Assembly (NCBI GenBank): GCA_040756375.1
Contig: JBFLZC010000026.1
Location: 16,993 to 80,992 of the forward strand
Direction: 5' to 3'
Origin: VGSG01 sp040756375
Lineage (GTDB): Bacteria; Desulfobacterota; Desulfomonilia; Desulfomonilales; Desulfomonilaceae
Length of the DNA: 64,000 nt
Positions 34,198 to 43,400 of this stretch are shown piece by piece (the first letter of the stretch is position 1; each line of letters starts with the position of its first letter). The notes below the pieces were generated by a model. It was given only the letters and a program-made list of their open reading frames with translations, had not been told where the DNA came from and did not search any database. A program made the position numbers and the translations under genes.

Positions 34198-35529
34198 ATG
34201 CGATACCTGCCTCATACTGAGGAAGACATCGCATCAATGCTCCAGGCCATAGGGGAAAAGAGTCTGGAGGGCCTTTTCGCGACGGTACCCGATTCCTGCC
34301 GCCGCGAGCGAGCGCTGGAACTCCCTGAGCCCTTTGGCGAATTCGAATTGTGCGAACGTGTGGGGAATCTCGCGGGTCGGATGGCCGTCTCCCCGAAATA
34401 TTCCGTGTATTTGGGAGCAGGCAGTTACGAGCACTTCATTCCTGCATCGGTCTCCTACCTGCTCGGGCGCTCGGAATTCTCAACATCGTACACGCCTTAC
34501 CAGCCGGAGATAAGTCAAGGGACGCTCCAGGCCATCTACGAATACCAGACGTTGGTTGCGCGTTTGCTCGGCATGGACGTGGCGAATGCATCGCTGTACG
34601 ACGGTGCGTCCGCGCTCGCGGAAGCGCTGTCAATGGCCGTTCGCGTGACCAAACGCGACAAGGTCGCGGTTTCAAGCTTGATTCATCCCGCGTATCGACG
34701 AGTGGTTCAGACCTATTTTGAAACCACGGGTCATGAGGTGGTACAACTTCCGTATCTCTCGAACGGCAGAACAGACTTTTCCAAACTAGAGGAAATCCAA
34801 GATCTTGCCGCGCTTGCTGTTCAATCGCCGAACTTCTTTGGCTGTATTGAAGACATCCAGACAGCCGCAGAGGTGGCGCACCAAAAACGAGCGCTTCTTG
34901 TGGTAACGTTTTCGGAGCCGCTTGCGTACGGGCTGCTGAAGAGCCCCGGAAGTCAGGGAGCGGATATCGCATGTGGAGAAGGCCAAAGCTTCGGCGTTCC
35001 TCAATCCTTTGGAGGGCCTGCGCTTGGGATGTTCGCCACTAAAATGGAATATGTGCGCAACTTGCCCGGCCGCCTCGTGGGTCAGACAACGGACATTGAC
35101 GGCAACAGGGGCTTCGTTTTGACTCTGGCGACGAGAGAGCAGCACATTCGGAGAGAAAAGGCCACTTCCAATATTTGCACCAACAACAGCCTCTGCGCCG
35201 TGGCCGCGGCAATGTACATGGCGTCGTTGGGAGCCACAGGATTGCGTGAACTAGCTGCTCTAAACCGAGACAAGGCGGAATATCTGAAAAGGAGACTGAT
35301 GGAGACGGGCGCGGAGAAGCCCTTTGAAGCTCCTACGTTCAACGAATTCGTCGTGAAGTTCCCGAACAGCTTCGAAGCTACGTACGAACGGCTGTTGAAC
35401 AAAGGAATTGTGCCCGGCCTCCGACTGGAGCGGCACTATCCGGAATTGACCGGACATTATCTGCTGTGCGTAACCGAAATAAGAACCAAAGCCGAAATGG
35501 ATGCCCTGGTCAAGGAGATTGCATCATGA
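34198..35529 (+). CDS. gcvPA: Glycine decarboxylase P protein, subunit 1
   Basis: 443 residues, normal for the split form. YLPHTEEDIASMLQAIG, GAGSYEHFIPASVSYLLGRSEFSTSYTPYQPEISQGTLQAIYEYQT and NTNNSLCA-like sequence (ICTNNSLCA) are typical. It forms the alpha2beta2 PLP decarboxylase with gcvPB. Start codon immediately follows the gcvH stop; the end overlaps gcvPB by 4 bp, ensuring coupled translation of the two subunits. Confidence 0.95.
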   Translation: MRYLPHTEEDIASMLQAIGEKSLEGLFATVPDSCRRERALELPEPFGEFELCERVGNLAGRMAVSPKYSVYLGAGSYEHFIPASVSYLLGRSEFSTSYTPYQPEISQGTLQAIYEYQTLVARLLGMDVANASLYDGASALAEALSMAVRVTKRDKVAVSSLIHPAYRRVVQTYFETTGHEVVQLPYLSNGRTDFSKLEEIQDLAALAVQSPNFFGCIEDIQTAAEVAHQKRALLVVTFSEPLAYGLLKSPGSQGADIACGEGQSFGVPQSFGGPALGMFATKMEYVRNLPGRLVGQTTDIDGNRGFVLTLATREQHIRREKATSNICTNNSLCAVAAAMYMASLGATGLRELAALNRDKAEYLKRRLMETGAEKPFEAPTFNEFVVKFPNSFEATYERLLNKGIVPGLRLERHYPELTGHYLLCVTEIRTKAEMDALVKEIAS

Positions 35530-36980
35530 CGGGCTTTCCGGGCACCACGGGCCTCATACTCAATGAGCCGCTGCTCTGGGAAAAGGGCAAACAAGGGCGG
35601 AGCGGTATGAGCCTGCCGCATCGCGACGTGAACCGTGCTCCATTTCCCGAAGAGCTCTTGGGAACTCCGCCGGAATTCCCCGATCTGAGCGAAGTGGATG
35701 TGGTGCGCCATTACACCAGGCTGTCGCAGTGGAATTTTGGTGTAGATACCGGGATGTATCCGTTGGGCTCATGCACCATGAAGTACAACCCGAAGGTTAA
35801 TGAAAAGCTGGCAAGCTTGCCGGGATTCTCCAAGGCGCACCCGCTGCTTCCGCATCAGCTCTGCCAGGGCGCGCTGGCTCTCATGTTCGAGCTTGAGCGA
35901 CTGCTCGCAGAAGTTACCGGGATGGATGCGGTGTCTCTCCAGCCGGCCGCGGGCGCTCAAGGCGAGCTCACCGGGATGCTCATCATCCATGCGTGCCACA
36001 AGAGCCGCAAGTCGCAGCGGTCAAAGATCATAGTGCCTGACACAGCACACGGGACCAACCCCGCGAGCGCGGCCATTTGCGGTTATCGACCGGTGAAGGT
36101 CAAATCGAACGAGCAAGGAGTGCTGGCCGCCGAGTCCATCGCAGAGCTTATGGATGAAGAGACCGCGGGAATTATGGTCACCAATCCGAACACCCTGGGT
36201 CTCTTTGAAGAGCATATCAGCGAAATAAGCCGGATAGTGCACGACAAAGGCGGGCTGGTTTACTGCGACGGCGCGAACATGAACGCGCTCATGGGCATCG
36301 TGGATATGGGCAAGACCGGAGTGGACGTTCTCCACCTGAACTTACACAAAACATTTTCCGGGCCACACGGTGGCGGAGGTCCGGGATCAGGCCCGGTCTG
36401 CGTCAAGAAGGACTTGGAGCCCTTTTTGCCCGTTCCGCGGGTGATGGAGCAGGACGGCACGTATCTATTATCAGAAGACTTCCCCGAGAGCATCGGCAAG
36501 GTACATGCGTTCTACGGCAGCTTCGGCGTATCGGTGAGGGCGTACGCCTACATTCTGAGCATGGGCCCGGAGTTGAAGACAGCGAGTCAGCTTGCGGTCC
36601 TGAATGCCAACTACATCAAAGAACAGCTCAAAGGCACATTGCATCTGGAGTACGACCGCCCCTGTATGCATGAGTGCGTCTTTTCCGATAAGCTTCAGAG
36701 AGCTCATAAGATCACCACACTCGATATGGTCAAACGCCTTATGGACTATGGTTTTCATCCACCTACGATTTATTTTCCCCTCGTTGTCGAGGGAGCGATC
36801 ATGATCGAGCCGACTGAGACGGAATCCAAGGAAAACGTTGATCTGTTCATCGACGCCATGAAAGCGATCGCAGAAGAGGCCGCGCAAAACCCGGAACTTT
36901 TGCGGTCTGCCCCCACGCGATGCAAGGTCAGAAGGCTCGATGAAACATCCGCGGCAAGAAATCCGTGCCTGACTGGCTGA
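35526..36980 (+). CDS. gcvPB: Glycine decarboxylase P protein, subunit 2 (PLP-binding)
   Basis: 484 residues from the ATG at 35526 that overlaps the gcvPA stop (ATGA). The PLP Lys is in LHLNLHKTFSGPHGGGGPGSGPV; other landmarks are YPLGSCTMKYNP, LQPAAGAQGELTG, DTAHGTNPASA and ANMNALMG. It decarboxylates glycine and loads the residue on lipoyl-GcvH. The separate PA and PB genes are common in anaerobes and Gram-positives, unlike the single fused gcvP of enteric bacteria. Confidence 0.95.
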   Translation: MTGFPGTTGLILNEPLLWEKGKQGRSGMSLPHRDVNRAPFPEELLGTPPEFPDLSEVDVVRHYTRLSQWNFGVDTGMYPLGSCTMKYNPKVNEKLASLPGFSKAHPLLPHQLCQGALALMFELERLLAEVTGMDAVSLQPAAGAQGELTGMLIIHACHKSRKSQRSKIIVPDTAHGTNPASAAICGYRPVKVKSNEQGVLAAESIAELMDEETAGIMVTNPNTLGLFEEHISEISRIVHDKGGLVYCDGANMNALMGIVDMGKTGVDVLHLNLHKTFSGPHGGGGPGSGPVCVKKDLEPFLPVPRVMEQDGTYLLSEDFPESIGKVHAFYGSFGVSVRAYAYILSMGPELKTASQLAVLNANYIKEQLKGTLHLEYDRPCMHECVFSDKLQRAHKITTLDMVKRLMDYGFHPPTIYFPLVVEGAIMIEPTETESKENVDLFIDAMKAIAEEAAQNPELLRSAPTRCKVRRLDETSAARNPCLTG

Positions 36981-37017
36981 GCCGTGCGTCCAGGCAAAGC
37001 ACGCGAGCGGAAGTTCA

Positions 37018-37554
37018 ATGGAGAGGCCCATGAAGAAATTCATGATCTTATTCCTGGTGGCAAAGGACAGACCGGGAATCGTGGATGACCTCTCGACCTT
37101 TTTGTTCAAGCGAAACGCAAATATAGAAGACAGCCGCATGGCGGACCTTGGCGGGCGCTTTTCCGTCATGACGCTCTTCTCATGTGCGCCTGAGCGCCTG
37201 GAAACGATAAGAAAAGACCTGGACAAGCTAAGGAAGCGAGGCTTTGAGGTATCGCTGCACGAAGCGGACGACCCGGGCGCGGTCTCTAAGCGACCGGAAG
37301 TGCCGTTGAAACTGGAAGTCGTGGCAATGGATCACCCGGGAATTGTTCAGAAGGTGGTGCACATCCTGAATAGCCACGGAATCAACATTTACGCGTTGAA
37401 CACACAAGTTCTCAGGGCGCCGCTTTCCGGAGCGCCTCTGTTCGATCTCAGCCTTGAGGCTGGAGTGCCCCCGGGGGTTGCCATCGCGGGGGTGAAGGAA
37501 GAGCTGAACCGGCTCGCAGCAGCGGAAAATCTGGATTTGAACTTTCTCAGATGA
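37018..37554 (+). CDS. Double-ACT-domain regulator, GcvR-like
   Basis: 178 residues (ATG 37018; ATG 37030 is an equally plausible start, with GGAGAGG before it). Two ACT domains: residues about 8-85 (LFLVAKDRPGIVDDLSTFLFKRNANIEDSRMA) and 95-170 (LEVVAMDHPGIVQKVVHILNSHGINIYALNTQ). ACT pairs bind amino acids; GcvR-type proteins tune glycine cleavage expression. It lies 37 bp after gcvPB, which supports glycine-responsive control, although no GcvA homologue is nearby. Confidence 0.85.
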   Translation: MERPMKKFMILFLVAKDRPGIVDDLSTFLFKRNANIEDSRMADLGGRFSVMTLFSCAPERLETIRKDLDKLRKRGFEVSLHEADDPGAVSKRPEVPLKLEVVAMDHPGIVQKVVHILNSHGINIYALNTQVLRAPLSGAPLFDLSLEAGVPPGVAIAGVKEELNRLAAAENLDLNFLR

Positions 37555-37702
37555 GGATGCACCTGCCGGAAGGCTACAGAGCACGGTCCTCAACCCCGCT
37601 TGATGTTGAAGACAGGTCCAGCCTGTGAGCGAGCATCATCGGGGCAGGCCGGGCACGTGAGGCCGGATGGCGATTACAGCATACGTGAAGGAGAAAACAT
37701 CT

Positions 37703-38581
37703 ATGAGTGCGGCAGAAAAGATCGTCGATGGGTATCGATTTCTTCCACCCAGTTTGGCGGCCTGGGTACAAACTTTCATCCCTAACGAGAATTTCAGCGA
37801 AGCAATCCCGTGGACGCCGCTTTCCAAGCCGGTGAAGCAGGCTACCATCGCGCTGGTCACAAGCTCCGGTATCAGCATGAAGTCCGACCCACCATTTGAC
37901 ATGGAGAGGGAGAAGAGAGAGCCATTATGGGGTGACCGCTCGTTCCGGAGCATCCCGAGAGAGGCAACTGAAAAAGACATTGATGCGAACCATCTCCACA
38001 TCAACACCGGATACGTTCTTCAAGACATTAATGTCATGTTGCCTCTGACCAGGATGAAGGAGCTTGAGGCTGAAGGCATCATCGGCCGTCTGGCGCCAAC
38101 TTCTTACTCTTTCTATGGATTTCAATGGCAAAATACAGACTTCCTGACCGAAGCGATCGAACCGATGTGCAAGAACATGAAAGCGGAAGGAGTGGATGCC
38201 GTGATCCTCACCCCGGCCTGACCCTTCTGTTGCCAGTCCGTGGGACTGGCCGCCCGTCGGTTGGAGGAAGCCGGATTGTCCACGATTGTGTTGACCCCAA
38301 CGCCGGATTGGCATAGAGCAGTTGGCATTCCGCGGTCCGCTGCTATTGAATACCCTTTCGGAAGACCTTTGGGTGAGGTGGGAGACAAAGAAGGTCAACG
38401 CAAGGTGCTTCTGGACACACTTTCCGTGCTGGAGAAGGCGCAGCGACCCGGAGAAATCCGGCACCTCTCCTTTACCTGGCCTGAGGAACCCAAAGAGACC
38501 AAATGGCAGCCTCCCGAAATGAGCCCTCTTATCAAAGTGTATTTGGACGAGATTAAAGCCGCACGAAAGGCGAAAGGATAA
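37703..38581 (+). CDS. Selenoprotein of the GrdB/PrdB (glycine/betaine/proline reductase B) family
   Basis: The ATG at 37703 (AAGGAG nine bases before) opens a frame interrupted only by TGA at 38219-38221; reading it as selenocysteine gives one 292-residue protein with Sec at 173. Both halves are protein-like and in the same frame. The Sec context VDAVILTPA-U-P-F-C-C followed by QSVGLAARRLEEAGLSTIVLT gives a U-x-x-C redox motif like that of the selenoprotein B reductase family. A hairpin directly after the TGA fits a bacterial SECIS. The UGA is therefore almost certainly recoded rather than a disabling mutation. The partner subunits of glycine or proline reductase (GrdA, GrdC/D, PrdA) are not in the window, so it may be a stand-alone reductase; substrate unknown. 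It follows the gcv genes by 148 bp. Confidence 0.88.
38219..38250 (+). promoter_or_regulatory. Selenocysteine codon and bacterial SECIS hairpin
   Basis: TGA at 38219-38221 is followed at 38232-38250 by a perfect 8-bp stem GCCAGTCC/GGACTGGC closing a three-base GTG loop. The apical loop starts 19 nt after the UGA and has G first, matching the known bacterial SECIS layout (loop about 16-37 nt downstream, G among its first two bases). The hairpin lies inside the coding sequence, as in all bacterial selenoprotein mRNAs. Confidence 0.85.
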
Positions 38582-38630
38582 CCAAGTGTTCCTTGGGAGT
38601 CACCCAAGGGTATCACATTCCGGCAGGACC

Positions 38631-38673
38631 AATCCCCCCTTCCTTCTCAGAAAAAAGGGAGGGGGGATTTTCT
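38631..38673 (+). terminator. Strong intrinsic terminator after the selenoprotein gene
   Basis: AATCCCCCC (38631-38639) pairs perfectly with GGGGGGATT (38661-38669), with further pairing inside, and TTCTT follows. A weaker hairpin (CCTTGGG/CCCAAGG, 38591-38609) precedes it. On the other strand it could also end the gene at 38783-39343. Confidence 0.75.
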
Positions 38674-38782
38674 TGCCCTGCCGTGTTCCCCCCACGAAAA
38701 CAAGGACTCATCACTAGTTGAAATGGCAGCCCGTTCGGGGAATCAGGATAGCCTGGATTCAATTCCTCGGAAGAATGACTTC

Positions 38783-39343
38783 TCAGAATGCTCCCGATGA
38801 AGGCGATTCCGTTGCTTCCGCGGACAGGTGACCTGCTGGGATGACCTGTGGGCTCGGGAGCTGCATCGCAGGTGTCCACGCTGTTATTGTGTTCAAATCC
38901 ACGAGCTTTACAACAACAGTCACGGTATATCCCGTGGTCCCGCCTTCAACTCCAAAGGGGATCGCCGCGGGCATTACCGGACGCGGTAGCGTCGGTGGCC
39001 GCGGCCGCGGCCCGGACGAATCTCGGCTAACTTGTGGGAAGGGTCCGTCCGCGAGTATGTCAATGGTCTCTATGGTAGAGTTTCCACCCGGCAGCATGTT
39101 CACCGAGTCGAGATAGCCTATCGCGGGACTGTTGACTCTCGAAGGATCGATTGCCGACAATCCTTGACGGGCGGCAATACGGCGGTCGGCGAAGCGTGTC
39201 AAAGCCATCGGCGCCCCGTTCGATTGCGGTACTACTATGATCACGTGGATCGCCACAGGCTGCCCTGTTTCCGGGAGGGCCGGAGACGCCACGAAACAGA
39301 TTGCGATGAATGCGAAAAAGATAGCAATGCGACATGTTTTCAT
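38783..39343 (-). CDS. Exported hypothetical protein, Pro/Gly-rich
   Basis: 186 residues from the ATG at 39343 (GGAGGA upstream; a longer frame from 39376 lacks support). Signal peptide about 1-24 (VASPALP-ET). The mature part has a proline-rich centre (SGPRPRPPTLPRP, about 118-132) and a C-terminal hydrophilic tail. No recognised domain. Convergent with the selenoprotein gene. Function unknown. Confidence 0.6.
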   Translation of the reverse strand: MKTCRIAIFFAFIAICFVASPALPETGQPVAIHVIIVVPQSNGAPMALTRFADRRIAARQGLSAIDPSRVNSPAIGYLDSVNMLPGGNSTIETIDILADGPFPQVSRDSSGPRPRPPTLPRPVMPAAIPFGVEGGTTGYTVTVVVKLVDLNTITAWTPAMQLPSPQVIPAGHLSAEATESPSSGAF

Positions 39344-39570
39344 TTGTCCATCCTCCAATGGGGGGCCAAGACGCACTTAATATTGAAAAGAATAGATAGA
39401 GAAGGCCGTATCCATACTAATTTTTGTGGCTCGGGCGGTTCAAGGTTTCGTCATAATTGGCTGGGCCGGGTGTGCAATTGCCTCGAATCGCCCCGCCGCC
39501 ACTCCCCTGGTCATTACTAATCGGCACTTCTCCTTTTGGTTGACTCCCCCCCAGGACTCACTCAATAATT

Positions 39571-39882
39571 CTAATGTGTCTGTTCACTCCCCCCTGCCCA
39601 GGGAGCCTCCCCAGTGGAACTATATGTCGACCGAGCCCGTGGCCCGGAAATATGTTCTTTGATCGCCGTAAGGATGCCTTCTCCGGCTAGAAGATCCTTG
39701 TTTCCTTCTTTCAGAACAAAATTCTTAAAGTACAGCGTATAGGGGTGGTCCGCCCCCATCAACACTTCCACACACTTGAACGCCTGCCTTCGCCACCTGC
39801 CGAACGCCCTCGCGTCAAAATCGGACTCGAGAACGAACCAGCCGGCTTCGATGAGGTCATCAATCATCTTTTCCGCGCGCAT
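39571..39882 (-). CDS. Small hypothetical cytoplasmic protein
   Basis: 103 residues. The ATG at 39882 is preceded by AGGAGGT at good spacing, strong evidence that the gene is real. Residues 1-75 look like a compact helical domain (AEKMIDDLIEAGWFVLESDFD, FGRWRRQAFKCVEVLMGADHPYTLYFKNFV); the C-terminal 30 residues look unstructured. I do not recognise the family. Confidence 0.6.
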   Translation of the reverse strand: MRAEKMIDDLIEAGWFVLESDFDARAFGRWRRQAFKCVEVLMGADHPYTLYFKNFVLKEGNKDLLAGEGILTAIKEHISGPRARSTYSSTGEAPWAGGSEQTH

Positions 39883-39980
39883 CAATTACCTCCTCGAACA
39901 GACAATTCGCCCGCGGGGCCCGTCCAATTGAAGAGCCCCATCGTTCAAGCAATTAATTGAATGGCTGACCGAAAGTCTGC

Positions 39981-40180
39981 TTGCAGAGTCGACTGCAAAA
40001 CCTCATTCCGTATCAAACCAAGCCCAGCGGAGTGCCCTACCAATAGATTTGGTCGACAGACCACTCATTTCGGTACTATTTGCCGGTTCTTAGTATTGGG
40101 TCTGTCGATTTAACCAGCATCGATTAACGGGCTTGGTGACGAATACCGCTAGTGAAGAGGTTTTGCAACCGACTCTGCAA
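39981..40180. repeat. 200-bp imperfect palindrome
   Basis: The outer arms, 39981-40004 and 40157-40180, are inverted copies matching at 22 of 24 bases (ends TTGCAGAGTCG and CGACTCTGCAA). Two more mirrored pairs lie inside: ACCAAGCCC (40017-40025) with GGGCTTGGT (40129-40137), and TCGACAGACC (40053-40062) with GGTCTGTCGA (40099-40108). The centre is a loop of about 36 nt. No ORF. It could be a foldback element, an RNA with a long bulged stem, or a regulatory structure upstream of the small gene at 39571-39882. Confidence 0.7.
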
Positions 40181-40485
40181 CGCAACCCCCATTCTCAGCG
40201 AACGTCTTCCACGGAGACCCTTGAGCCGGGCCTCAGCCCTCCCTGCGTTTCGTTCTAGCAATGTTCGTACCAACTTTCCGAACAGAGCGTTGTTTACCAG
40301 AATCATGCATGATAGAAAGGGGTTAACCGATGGGGGGACGAGGGGCAGATTTTAAGCGCGATCTTCTCCGAACATACGAAGAGTGTCTTACTTCTAGGCA
40401 ATAAAACCGAACAAACAATCCTATCGAATGGTTGGGCTAAAGGGGCGTGTCTAAATTTCGGTCGCCAACTCGATTGTGTCTTACC
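40181..40485. other. Gene-free gap
   Basis: AT-richer sequence after the palindrome and before the 3' end of the large sigma-54 activator gene. No gene, terminator or strong promoter seen. Confidence 0.4.
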
Positions 40486-43400
40486 CTAAGACTCGAGGCC
40501 AAACTGGCGGAGGTAACGATAGAGAGAATCACGCGCGATTCCAAGCTGTTTCGCCGCTTCCTTCTTATTTCCGCCGCAGCGTTGGAGTGCGCCGATGCAC
40601 ATGGATCGGGTAACTTCGTCGGTGACTTCCCGCAGGGTCCGACCCTCGGCGAACTCCATGGTTACTGCGGTCTCTTCAATTTCGACCCCCGAGGCAGGCA
40701 GCCGGACATCAAAATACCTGCCGTCCCAGAGAATGGCGGCCCTTTCCAGGACATTCCGCAGTTCCCTCACATTTCCCGGCCATTGGTACTGGGTCAGGGA
40801 TTTCATCGTGGCGGCATCCATCAGGGGAACATAGCCAAGCTGCATGTCCGCGGCCAAGCGCGCAAGGATCTCTTCGGCAAGGATGGGTATGTCCTCCACT
40901 CTATCCCTAAGAGGCGGGACAGTGAGTGAGACCACGTTGAGCCTGAAGAACAGGTCCTGTCGAAAGCTGCCGGCATCAACTTCTTTTTCCAAGTCTCTGT
41001 TCGTAGCTGCGATGAGACGGGCGTTGACCGAGATACTCCGTTCTCCTCCGACCCGCGTGAGTTGCCGTGTGTCAAGGAATGTCAGGAGCTTAGCCTGCAA
41101 AGGGAGCGTAAGTTCTCCGATTTCATTGAGTAAGAGTGTCCCACCTTCCGCCAATTCAAGAAGACCGCGTTTGCGGCCGTGCGCGCCGGTGAATGCTCCG
41201 CGTTCGTAACCGAAGAGTTCCGATTCGGCTAGTTCAGGAGCCACGGCCGCGCAATTCACGGCAAAGAACGGACCGTTAGCTCGCTGGGAGTGCTCGTGGA
41301 TGTACCGGGCAAGATAGTCTTTTCCGCTGCCGCTTTCGCCAAGAAGGAGAACCGTGGTTTCTTTTTCCGCAACCGCGCGGGCCTTTGAAAGAGTGGCTCT
41401 CATTACCTTGGACGGATATTCATGGACTGTTTCGCGAGGCGTTGTCTCCCGCACTTTCCAGTCCGTGATGTCACGTGATATTCCGCAAAGACCCACGATC
41501 TCACCAGAGCGGTTCCGCATAGGCACCCTGACTTCGTGGAAAGTGTGTAACACCTCTCTGACCTTACGTGACGTCTCTCCTTCTACCCATTCACCTTGCA
41601 GGACCCGTGCGTCCACATCCCGGATGTACGCGGCAGCATCCGGTTCGAGAAAGTCCTCCGCAGTTTTGCCCAGGACACGTGAAGCCGGCATTCCGAGCAG
41701 CCTTTCACATGCAGGATTCACATGGGTGTATCTTCCCGAGACATCTTTGATGAAAATGAAGTCGTGGGCTCCTTCAAAGACCGTCCGGAAACGCTCTTCA
41801 CTGGCCCGAAGCGCTTCTTCCGCTCTCATGCTTTCGATGATCGAGCCCAGTCGATTGGCGATCTCTCCCAGAAGGGCCCGCTCCTGGATTAAGAAAGGCC
41901 CTTCGTCACTTTCGGGCCTCTCTTCAAGGTAAGATACCTCGACAAAACCTGCCTGCCGACCTGAAAGGGACACGGCCTCACTCATTTTCCAAGGGCCACC
42001 TTTGAAGCCGGCGGTCTGAACCTCTCGACCGTCGAGCACGATTCTCGCGGCGGCAATCGACGGGTACTGACACGCCGGTGGAATAAGGTCCGCTATGCTC
42101 CGGATGATCTCCGCTTCGGAAATTCCCTGGATTTCCAGCAGCTTGGTAATGCCGAACAGGCAATCAAGCTCCTTAACTCTCTCGGCAAGCTCGTGCGTAC
42201 GCTTCCCCAGCGCTTCTTGGGCTCGCTGCCGCTCGGCTTTCACCCTTAGGCTCTTAATTCCAAAACTCAGATCTGCGCCGAGGTGCTCCAGAAGCTCTTG
42301 TTCTTCGTCGTCGAATGCATCGGGACGATCCGCCCAGACCGAGAGCCCCCCTATCGCATGCCCATTTACGTTGACCGGCAAAACGATCAATGAGGCATAC
42401 TCTCTTCGTCGGGCAGCTTCGTGCCAAAGGGCCAGCGTAGGGTCGGCCAAAATGTCTCTTACAATTTGGGTTGCGCCGGAACGAATGGCTTGCGCCATGG
42501 GGCCATGAGCTGCATTTCCGCCGTCCAGGGCTATGCCGAGTGTCTCGAGATACCCATCCTCAAATCCCGCATTGGCAACCGGCTCAACCGTTCGGATGTC
42601 GTCTGCTTGCACGAACCCCACCCACGCCATTCGGTATCCGCCTACCTCCACGATGATTCGGCAGACTTCATGGAGGAGCTCGCTTTCGTCAGTGGCATAT
42701 ATGAGGGCCTGGTTGACCCGACTTAGAGCTTCAAGTCGTCGAGATGCTTGACGCAAACGTTCTTCGGTCCGTTGGTGTTCGGCGATTTCTTCCAAGAGCC
42801 TTTGATTCGTGGTCCTCAACTCCGCCGTGCGCTCTTCTACTCGAAGCTCCAGCTCGTCATGCTCTTTCTTGAGCTCCCTCAATAACAGGCGGTAAGGCTT
42901 TCGGAAGCCGGTCTCGACGATTGCCAAGTACGTGAGGAAAAAGGCGACGATCTTGAGATAGTGGCCAATGAGGTTCGGCAGGCCGGTGACGGTAATGTAG
43001 AGCGTGAAGGACAATTCTGAAACGATGGTTGCGGCGATGGAGGACACCAAGATCAGGAAGACGCCCCTCTCGAAATATTGCCGCCGAGCAATAAGTCCGA
43101 GCGCCGACCCGAACAGAATCAAGCAGATGACGTATTCACTAATCTTCTTGAATGCTGTGAGACCGCTACCTTCTACAAAGCAAGCAGGGAAAATATCCCA
43201 GACAAAGATGGATAGGACGGTCAGCACGAAGAGGCAGGTGTATACGCCGAACACGTGCCCGAGTTTGAGGTTTCGGCCCAAGAACCAAGGGGCCACGAAT
43301 AACGAGGCGCTTTGCAAGTATCGAGCAGCAATCCAGAGTTGAGTGGGCAAGTTCGCGTCATGCTTAGGGAAAACTCCCATGCCCTTGTACGCGAGGGTGT

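Noticed and set aside
38219..38221. Stop codon splitting one gene into a 172-residue and a 113-residue ORF (frame break or pseudogene)
   Set aside because: The second half continues in the same frame without loss, the context is U-x-x-C of a selenoprotein family, and a SECIS-like hairpin follows, so recoding is the better reading.
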